Source: Neospora caninum Liverpool (lineage: Eukaryota > Apicomplexa > Conoidasida > Eucoccidiorida > Sarcocystidae). From it: a stretch of DNA of 64,000 bases. The stretch lies in NCBI RefSeq assembly GCF_000208865.1, contig NC_018397.1, positions 3,224,001-3,288,000 of the forward strand, written 5' to 3'. The translations under genes and the position numbers were made by a program. This document shows, one piece after another, positions 1 to 10,000 of this stretch; the stretch's first letter is position 1; every line of letters begins with the position of its first letter. The notes below the pieces were generated by a model. It saw only the letters and a list, made by a program, of their open reading frames with translations, searched no databases and was not told the origin of the DNA.

Positions 1-2165
1 TGTTTTCAGCAAAGCCGGACCCAAGTCTGCGCCTGCCCCTTGTATGGAGTGGGTTCGCCCCTATGAATGCAGTTTTTAAACTCCTGATGTATACTGCACG
101 GCTGCTCGCGTCCTCCGGCAGGAGTTGCCTTAGTGATCTTGCATCACTACCATCGACTGACATATGCGCGTGATGTCGAGCAGATATGCAGTTCGTATGC
201 TTTCTTTAAGCAATAGAATGAGAGTAAAGTGCTTTCCGAGTCGCGGTAGCAGTGTCAGCAAACGACCCCCCCCCCTCCCCCGCCCATGCCACCGCCTGAG
301 CCAAGGCAGCCCCTCGAGGCATTTCTCGTGGTTGTCCCTGGAGGCCCCATATTTCCAACACTTTTGCTGCCGGGAAGTGTCGGAAAAATTATGCTTCAAC
401 GCATTTCTAGTTACCGTCCAGGGCATACCGTTCTAGTCACTGAAGCCAGAGCTTCTCAGAACCAACGGATCAGTGAGCCATGCTGTCGCGGTTTGTATGC
501 CTAACGGAAAGTACCAGGCATCCCTTCACCCCTTTTATGCCCACTGAGGCTGACGCCTCCTCATTGGCAACTTCGGTCCGCATTTTCGCACCACCGTGAG
601 CGACCCCTCTGGGCAGTCGCCTATACCGGTCATTATCGGGAGAACAGCGAGTTTTGCGGGGAACAAGCTACCATGACGAATTATCTCGGATTGCCTGATT
701 TTCAAACAACGTATCCTAGTAGGATCAAAGAGGGGACCAGGCCGTCACCGTCCATTGGCGAACATCGTTATCACCCGCTTCTAACATTGGCTGCACGCTC
801 TGTGACCCGCACTACTGTCGCGATGTGTTCTGTAGGAGTACGAAGTGAAGGGATGATGGAGCGAGCGGGTTTATGCTTTCAACACAAAATAGAGCGAAGA
901 AGCAGGGGAGACCGAAGCCCCCATAGTGACCTGGAGCAAGGCTTCAGGATTCGTATCACACAGTCGTCCCCGCCTGTAGTTTCGCATCCAGGGTGCACCG
1001 CCGAAAACTGGGTGAAAGTCGCAGAGGATGTCCGGTCTTTCGGTACGAAGCACACAAGACTGGCAGGAGTAGAATGCCACAAAGATCATGCGAAGCGGAT
1101 TCGACGACAGACGGCACCTCCCCATTCCCAGCTTGCGACGGTGGACTCGGTCCCTGATGCGCGTAGCACCCCGACGGGCGCATGCTCCTTCCGGGGAACA
1201 GTACGGAACACAGGACTTGTCGAGCTGCTAAAAAGAAAAGTAAAGGTTCTCGTCTCAGGGAAGCCGAGGAAACCGTCTCACAAAGTCGAGATATCCTCAA
1301 ATATCTTTCAGGGAAGAGGCTCTTCGTGACCCATCAAACATCGTCCATCGCTGAAACTGGCCCTCTCTACACTCGACTTCGCAGATGCCCCAGCGCTAGC
1401 TGCCAAGCCGTTGGGTTTGCCGAGGTAATCGATTGTGTGCCTCGTGTCTCTAAGTCTTGCGCACATTCGGCGAACTTCCTCTCGACGTAAATTGGATTTC
1501 CCCTATCCTTTGTCGAAAGGAGCGCGTGTTTGAAGGCCCTTTGTCTGTTGCAACGGAGCCATGTGCAACTGGACTGTGCGTGGCAGTTCGCCCGCGGAAA
1601 GCGTGCACTAGCATGAGAAGCGTTTCTTGGGAGTGTTTGCCAGGCACCAAAAGAAGCGAAAAGTTACAAGCCTTTCCCGCGCGTTCGTGGCCGAAACTGT
1701 TTTCCGGTTCTTCACATTCGTGTAACGACACTGTCGATCGATGTTGTTCTACGTTTCGACGTTCCCGAGTCAGCTCGAGCTCTCCTAATGATTTCTGTTC
1801 CCCTGTTCCGGATTCTCTGGACAGGCACTGTCAGGGACCGTCCACGACAGGGGCACCGCGCTTTCTCGAGAGAAATCGGTTTTTCTCCTCTCCAAGAAAA
1901 GCCATGAATGCGTTTTGCGTGTAGAGAACCTTTCGTCCGAGATGAGAGGCCGTCCGAGGTAAAAACGGGATAAAGAGGAACATCTTCTGGCAGGGACATT
2001 CTCTTCACACAGTCCGGAGAGAGTCTGACGTCGAAACTCGCGATAAAACGCGTGTCTGACCTTGAGCAGCACGCCGGTCCTTTGATAGTTTTTCTTGTGA
2101 ACTGTGTTGTGGCAACTGCTATCGACGCCCGCACACGTGACACCTTTTAACGTTCCGACCAAAAA
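1..2165. other. Intergenic / upstream region of the DDHD phospholipase gene
   Basis: No recognisable gene. The stretch has several short overlapping open frames on both strands (the longest about 218 codons at 673-1329), none with a recognisable domain, a signal peptide or convincing splice partners. It contains a C-rich homopolymer at 265-285. An in-frame TAA at 2148-2150 lies just before the phospholipase ATG at 2166, so the coding region does not extend further upstream without an unseen exon. The last few hundred bases probably hold its 5' UTR and promoter. Confidence 0.6.
265..285. repeat. C-rich homopolymer run
   Basis: A run of ten C, one T, five C, then G and three C in intergenic DNA. 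It is a simple-sequence tract with no visible function and is likely to be length-variable between strains or assemblies. Confidence 0.8.
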
Positions 2166-4049
2166 ATGGCGTTTTCATGGTTTTTCGCCCAGCAGCCGTC
2201 TGAGGCGGCACCATCCCCGGTCACAAGCTCCGCTGCAAAGCAGGAGGAAAAACCCGAAGGTGTGTTGAACAAGACATTCTCCGGCGAGGCGCGTGCCAAA
2301 GATCTCTCCGATTCAAGGGCTCGCTTCGCGCACGGTCCTTCGCGAATGCTCTCGCGTCACCAGTCGACCAGCTCGAGAAGACGCCCGCAGCATGTAGGGC
2401 CTGTTCAAATTGAGTTCGACGACGAACCTCCTGCCGCTTTCTCTCTCCCGATAGGAAGCCGACCTTTTCATGTTTCTTATTCGGACACCCGGAGCGCCGA
2501 ACAACGGCCTGGCAACCTCGATGGAGCAGACCACCGCAGCGCCCGAGAGAAAGAAGGGCGAAACAGTGAGAGGTCCATGTCTGTGGACGGTTCGATCGCG
2601 CGATCGGCGGTGTCCGTCGGAGACACTGCGAAGACTGCAAATCTGTTTTCTTCTCTGTCTCGCCCGGAGATAACCGCGCAGCGTTTCAACTCGCCTTCTT
2701 CCCAGAATCCAAGTTTGCAAGGGATCGCACCACAGCGTTTCCTTCAGCATGACTCGACGTCGAAAGAGACGGCACTGCCGACTCGCGCGCTGCTGCACAG
2801 TAGCAAGGAAGAGGAAGACGATACAGATCTTGTTGTTGGTCCCAAAACGTTTGGATTCGCTTTAACCGGCCGGAGAAGAACGCTATCGCAGTTTCCCTCT
2901 CGTCTAACCACTCTGCCTTCTCTGCGCTCCTTTCCCACTGCGAGCGGAAGTGTACAGACCAGAGCCTTGGCGCCGTCGCTGAAAGGAAAGAGAGGTTTTC
3001 GAGAGGCGAGGGGAGGTCCGAAAGAGGCTGAGAAAGGCGACTCGCCTCATTCATCCAGTGTATCTACAGGGGTGCCGGGCGGCAGGCCAGGTGAAGGGAA
3101 CCGGGTGGGAGACGATCAGACCTCCGGTGAAATCCTAAGTCAACACTCTACTTTTTCGCGTGCTTCCGCAGAGCCTTTGGGCGACGAGAACAAGCCACAG
3201 ACGCACCGTACCGCCGGCACTTCCTGTCCCGCTTGTGAATCCAAAGAAGGGACTCCAAATCTTCCAAGGCGTCTACAACGATCCCCAAGAAACGCCCGAG
3301 AAGACGCGGAGCCCGTGGCGCAAGCTTGCGCCTCGTCTGGAGATGGCTACGCGCATGTAACAGCGTCTCAGTCGCGCCCGCCACACTCTCTCCAGGGTCC
3401 GTTGCCGGCGCCCTCGGCTGAGTCTCCAGAGCGGCCCCAAGCTTTCGCTCTCGGTCGGCATCCGTTGCGGTCGAGCGCTCGAGTGAGCTTCGCTGCCGCT
3501 CCCTCAGACGCTGCCGAGTCGAGGGAGAACAAGGCGCATGACAACGAGGGGCAAAAAGCGGCCCAGGCTTCCGTTCCTGCCTCCCCCCGGGAGTCCGTCA
3601 CTGAAGGCGATCTTCGGAAGAATCACAATTCCGAGAGGCATCGCCCAGGAAGTCCTTCTTCTTCTGCGTCCACGCGCGTTTCAGAACTGGATACCACTCT
3701 CTCGTCTTCTTCCTCGTCGTCGTCTCTGCCTCCCGCTGTGGAAGACTCTTCGGGGAGTCGACGCCGAAGCGACGGCGAGGCGAGCAAAGGGCCAGAGGCC
3801 GAGGCGACAACGGCCGAGTCAGGCTCTCAAAAGACCCGCTCTTCTGCCGGCTCAGGCAGACCTCCCTGCGAGCACATTCTCCTCGTCGTCCACGGCATCG
3901 GCTGCGAAGCGGAAGGGGGAGCAATCCACAAGCAACAATTCGTCAAAAGTCTCGCGCTCGTCAACGAGTACTGGTTCTGGAAAAAACCTGTGGAAGTCCA
4001 CGTGCATGCAATCAACTGGAAACAAACGGTCATTCACGCTCAGGAACAG
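2166..4049 (+). CDS. DDHD phospholipase exon 1 (disordered N-terminus and HGIG strand)
   Basis: Encodes residues 1-628 and ends in phase 0 at CAG|GTAAGG. Most of it is Ser/Arg/Pro-rich with no recognisable domain. No WWE, SAM or signal peptide was seen. The last 61 residues are the start of the catalytic fold: the hydrophobic strand ILLVVHGIG, then an amphipathic segment ending KQTVIHAQEQ. That HG-containing strand at the head of the hydrolase fold is typical of DDHD phospholipases. The open frame runs only one codon beyond the donor, which fixes the splice point. Confidence 0.9.
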
Positions 4050-7000
4050 TAAGGTGCAGAAGACACGAAGCGGGCGAGACTGAGAGAGGCACAGAGGAGA
4101 CCAGGGACAAGGCAGGGAGTCGGCGGGAGGGGTACGACACAACGCAGGGGACGGAAGAGGCACAGGAGCGAAAAAGTAGCCCCAAGGACCGGAAACGAGG
4201 GGGGACAAAAGGGTACAGAGATACAAGGAGCACGCAGATTGCGATATACACAGAAAAAGACATCGGAGAAAGGATGGACGCGGGATTGGCGGGGGCCAAT
4301 GTTCGTGAACATATCCGATGTGTACGGGGTATTGCCACCCGGCTAGCGAAACGCAGGTGGATCTCTTTTTCGTGTTGGTACATGTGGAGGGTGTGGAAGG
4401 GCCTGGCGCCTGACTGACTGATTAACGACCTAGCGTCACACGGAGAAGATCAGCATCGAGCATGAGCGGTTCACGAGTTCGTTGTCCTCCTCTGTTTCGC
4501 CTTTCCGTCTCAGCATGTTTGAGCACATCACCCTGAAGGACGTGTACGAGACTCGGCGCATGCTCACCCTCACAGCTGCAGATCTCCTTTTCTTCCTCAC
4601 CCCTCGATATGGCGATTTTATTATGACCCAGGTTGCGGAACAGCTGAACGAGGCCGTCTCCAAACTGCGCGCTGTGAGCCGCCGTCCTCGGCTTCTTGCG
4701 TGCTTCTGTCTCCTTTTCCGTCTCCTCATTTCCCCGTTCCCTGCCGCAGCGCCTCCCTCCCCTCGGGGGGCTGTTCGTTCCGCTCGTCTGTTCCTCGTTT
4801 CCTTACAACATGGCGGGCGGTGTGTCTTTCTCAGAGCTTCCTCGCTTTCCGGTTCTCTCGCCGTGCCACGCCTCGCCGCTTCTCACTTTGCACCGGCTTG
4901 TCCCCGTTATCGCTTTTCTATCCACTGCCATTCCTCGTCACTCTCCGTCTCTCTTTCTGTCCGCGTCACTCTCCGTTCTCTTGCGCGCCTCGTCACTCTC
5001 CGTCTCTCTTTCTGTCCGCGTCACTCTCTGTTTCTCTTTCACGCCTCGTCACTCTCCGTCTCTCTTTCTGTCCGCGTCACTCTCCGTTCTCTTGCGCGCC
5101 TCGTCACTCTCTGTTTCTCTTTCGCGCCTCATCGTTCTCTGTTTCTCTTTCGCGCCTCATCGCTCTCTGTTTCTCTTTCTGTCCGCGTCACTCTTTGTTT
5201 CTCCTGCGCGTCCTCGGCATCTGTCTTTAGCATCCCTCGGAGCGCTACAAGGACTCGAAAATATCTGTGCTCGGATATTCCCTCGGTAGCGTGATGGCGT
5301 ACGAACTCCTCGCAGGCCGACCCTTCCGACCGGTAAGCCTCTTGGGAGCCTCAAGAGGAAAATGAAGAAGAGCTGCTGTGCCCTGTTCCCCTCACCGCGT
5401 GCACAATTCTGCGCTGCCTCGTGGGTCTGGATCAACTCTGTCGAAGACGTTTGTTTTCACGCATGCACTTCCGAAAAGCGTGTCCAGCTGTCCTTGTCAC
5501 CCCAATATAGATGGGTACACAGAAGTTAGCATATCCTTAGTACAAAGCCGGCACGATGAACATAAAGAGCTCAGCTCCGGCGGCGTAAGGACTGGTTCAG
5601 TTTCGTGCAGGATACACCAGAGGGTAGCAGAACCTGGGGGTGAAAACAAACAGGGTCTCGTCTGCGAGCGTGAAGGTGTCGCGCGGAGTGATCAACTGGC
5701 TTCGCAGAGAAAAGGCATTTGAAAGGAGGACGCGCCAAAGCGGTCGGCTCAGGGCTCAGTTCCCCTTCCCTCTCGGTCTCCTCCTCGCTGCGAGAGGGGA
5801 CTCGCGTGAAGCCATGCAGCGTCTCGGCTCTTTCACTCGTGACGCTGTGTGTCCGCTTTAAGAGATGCCTCCTTGCCCTTCGCTCGCATGCATCCCTCGT
5901 CTGTTGCTTTGACGTTGTGCGTGCAGTCGCAGTTCAATCCGACAACGAACCCGTCCCCGCGGCTGAACTTCCACGTCGATTCGCTCTTCCTTCTCGGCAG
6001 CGCTCTCCCAGCCTTTCTGCTCTTGCATGCACCCGAGGTATCGATGCCTTTCTCAGTTCCACAGACAGATATCGCTCACAAATTTTCGTCGAAGGCGGGA
6101 ACACCCCCGATTGGACTCCGGTGCACACCCGAGTCCCGGCAGAAGAAAATACAAAAAACAGCCTCGCGGCAATCCATGCACTGTGCCGACTGCAGGCAGA
6201 TCTATTTTTGTATACATGTATCTGTTTCAACATATCTATATCTATATATATATATATATGCAGAGAGAGAGCCGTATCGGCTGCACGGAAACATGGACTT
6301 TGAGCGCGTGCATACGTGGGTCACAGAGCAAAGCTGTGAAGGTTCTCTGTGTTCGTCCCTTGGTTTCTCTTTTCGTTCAGATCCTCAAGCAAGGAATGTG
6401 GTTGCCTAGGGATCTGCGGCTGTATAATATTTTCCATCCCTGCGATCCTGTGGTAAGCGGAGACCGAATGCGTGCTTCCTGTGTTGCTTTTGTAGCTGTT
6501 GTTCCTTTCTCAATGCGTTTTCCCCTGCTAACGGGGCCTCTGAGAAACTCTGGATTTGCACATCTTCCTCGCCGTCCGTACGTTTCTCACGCCATGCACA
6601 CACGCTCGGTCTCTCTGTGCTTCTGCGCGAGCAACCTCCCTACGTATTTGTTCATCCTTCCTTCTCCAGTCCTCCATGTAGGTTCTTCACAAGTCGTTGT
6701 GGAGGTCGTGCCGCATGCACGACCGTCACTAAACTGTGGGTGTGAGGCGTTTCAGTGTTGTGTTTCTGTGAGGTGTGCTTCGTCGTTTTCGTGTCAGGCA
6801 TCCGTTCTTTTCCAGTGTCGCGCGTTTCTCTGTTTTTCGGTTATTCATGCGCTTTAGGCCTTCCGACTCGAGAAGCTCGTGTACCCTCAAATCCGACAGC
6901 TCCCACCGCCGGTGCTCCTGGCCTTCTGGCGTACCAACGGAGTCCAGAAGTGGTACGAGTGGGACATGAATGTTCAGGTGAGCTGTGGGGCTGTCCGTGC

Positions 7001-10000
7001 ACCGCTCTGACTGCTGTTTTTCTCCCTCTCTGTACGGAGTTGGCGGATGGCGTTTCGTGCTCACGCTCGATCGAAAAACGCGCGGATGATCCTAAAGAAT
7101 GATGCCCCTCGTCTCAGGGCGATGTCTCTAGGCGAGTCGTTGTGACCCCGTTCCCAAACCCTGCTGCCGAAGGGAAAAGGCCTTAGGCGGCTTCCTGAGT
7201 TACCTCGGGTTTCCAGGGACATCTCCCTCGTCCTCCGCCCTTGGCCCCTCTCGTTCTCACTGACGCCTTCTGTCCCTATTTCTTGTGCCTGTCCTTCCCC
7301 GCAGCACGCGAAAAATGTGCTAATGCAAAATATCACAGACTTTGCGTCGACAATCAGCAACTCGCTCTTCTTCTGGTGGAACACGGAGAAAGGCAACCCG
7401 AACCCAGAGGGCATCAGCGTGTTGGACTCGAACGCGACAGCCGCTTCAGCTGCCTTGGAGGAGGCGAAGAAGTCCAAGGCAGGCCTGCTTTCGTCGTCCT
7501 TCTCTTCCGCTTCTCTGGTCGGTCCGTTGGGCCAAAAATCTAAGCCGGCTGCAGCGCGTCGGGCGCCGAGCAGAGGGGCGACCCTGTGTGACTCGGACGG
7601 CCTGCGCGATGCAGGAGACAGAAGGGACGGAGCGGGCGGAAAACTGGGGTCGATGGAGACACCTGGCGGTCGAGTCGTGGGCGGCCAGGCCGCAAGCAGA
7701 GCGCATCGGAGACAGTTGGACAGGAAAGGGAGCTCGAATGCCCCAGCGAGTAGAGATGAACCGAATAAGGCGCTCCCTCTCCGTAAGTGCGACATAAAAC
7801 TCGCTGCAGAAGGAAGAACTCAGAGAGACGGAAAGCCTAAAGAGACGTCACACCATGAGTTCAGGGTTTCCCGTTCTCCACCTTGAATACTGTCGCAGAG
7901 GTGTCTCGCAAAAAACGGTCGCTGTGTTCCCGTTGTTTCTGATAAACTGGGCTCTATGTTGCTCTTCTGTCCTCAGGGTCTGCCGACATGCGTGCGTTCC
8001 GAATGCGTAAGTCCTCTGCGCGTCCCTCTCGATCTATGAGATGCGGGTCAGAGAGTTTGTTTCACTCTCTGGTCGATGCAGGCATAGTACGGCCATACGC
8101 TTAGCCGGGAAAAAAAGCAGCATTTGAGGAGGCGCTTTACGGCCGGTGAGGTACGGGCGCGTCTTGTTCCTCTCCCGGTGTCGAGTGGGAGAAGGCACTC
8201 ATGAATCGCCTTCGCGCCCTGCGTGTCTCGCGCTTTATTTCCACCTAAAACACTTCCCCTTCGGCACGCCTTGCTGTCGCCTCCGTGTACCACTTCTGTG
8301 CTGCCCGCGTTTCCTCTCGGGGAGCGCACTTTGATGTGTGCTCTAGCTTCTCGTGTTTCCTCGTCTGCACTCACGTTTCTTTTTCTGGCGTCTGCGTTCT
8401 TTCAGGGATGAAGCAAACGCTTCCTCACGTGTTGATGCGACACACTCGCGCAGCTGACAGCAGTGAGGACGTTGAGTTACCTCTTGCCGAGAACCCCACG
8501 TTGCTTCCCCGGCTGCCGCCTCTCCCGTCGCTACGGAGCTCGCTGTCTTCATCGCTCGCTTCTGCTGATTCTTCTCCGTCGTCTTCTCAAGGGGACCTCT
8601 CCCCCTCTCGTGCTTCCTCTGCCGCCTCGTCGACCGCTTCGTCCGAAGATGCTCCACCTGCACTCCTCACGGACCAAGCGCCAAGCAGCGAAAAGGAAGG
8701 CGTCGACAGCAGCGGGGCGAGTAGCAGGGACAGAGATGCCAGGCGCAGAGGGGACGGTGCCTCGACAGACGGAGTTGTGTCTCTGCAGGCTGCCAGCGCC
8801 GCAGTAGTGGCGGCGGGAGCAGAAGTTGAGAAAGCGAGGAGTGAGGAGGCGCCTCAGGGAGAAACAGAGGATCACGAACAGAAGGCGGGAGGAAGACAAG
8901 GAGACAGTGAGGCGACGGCAGCGGTGAGACTGCTCGCAGAAAGAGAGGCCGAGGCGGCGCCGTCGAAGGATCGGTCGGAACATCGGCGAGGGGTGAAGGA
9001 TGGAGACGGAGACAGAAGAAGGAAGGCCGAAGACGATGCCGCGGCGAAAACGACGGCGAGGCAGCGGGGAGGCGAAGCGGCTGACGGCGACGCGGATCAA
9101 AATATATGGGACTTGCTGTACAGGTCGAATTCGAAAGAAAAACACGAAGAGGGTAAGTGAAGCAAAACGAAAAAGTCAGGGGGAAACAGGTTGTACGCGG
9201 AGCCAGACGCGTTGTCTTCTCTGTACTTAACTGAGTGCGTATTTCCGTCGAAAGCATATGAGCAGACGCGTCACGAATCGTTTTCGCGTTGAGATGCGGC
9301 ACATACAAGTCACGGTCGCCCCTGTCATATGCCGACCGAGTCCGTCCATAGATATGCACACGGCGGAGACCAACACAGAGGGGCATAGGCAGAGGAGAGG
9401 TTTTTATTCGTATACGGAGAGGACGGGTCTCCGCCTTCGTCTCCGCCTCTCTAGGTCGGCCGCGTTCCATGGTCGCAAGTGCGATTTCCGTCCCTTCCCC
9501 AGGCGAAGTCTCTGATGCGACAACGTCGAGCACGGGCAGTGGTGCCTTTGCCCTTGAGCAACTCGAGCAACTTGAACAGGAAACCTCTCGAGCGATGGCC
9601 CAGCTGGAGGTAGGCCTACCTTCCCCGACCGGGGCATGCCGTTTGGGCTGAGTTCGCCTCTTTGTCTTTGTTTTCCCTTTCCCCCCGTCTCTCCCGGTCC
9701 TATATATCTCTGCACCATCTTTTTACTGCCTTCTGCCGGACCGTTGGGGCCGCCGGCGCTCGTGTGAGGAACCGACGACATGTAGTGCATGCAGATAAGC
9801 TCAAACACGCATGCTTCGGCTGCCTGCGTCTGCGTCGCAGTTTGCATCCTGCCTCATCTATTCAGTGCATTTCCTCCGTCCCCGAATCGTCTGCGTTCCT
9901 CCAGCATCGTGTGCTGTGTTTTGCTGTCTCTCTGTGTGTTTCCCTTGTCTTTCGACCTCCAGACGATCAACGAACAGACGGGCCCGGATATCCTTCCTGT

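Noticed and set aside
673..1329. 218-codon plus-strand open frame in the left flank
   Set aside because: Start context is acceptable but the translation shows no domain, no repeats and no clear splicing partner; overlapping frames on both strands are similarly long.
4700..5294. Three long plus-strand open frames (176-270 codons) over 4482-5294
   Set aside because: Apart from real exons 2 (4434-4673) and 3 (5231-5332), they read through the pyrimidine-rich minisatellite of intron 2 in all three frames.
6230..6259. TA tract considered as a promoter TATA element
   Set aside because: It sits inside a phospholipase intron between two in-frame exons and is a simple microsatellite.
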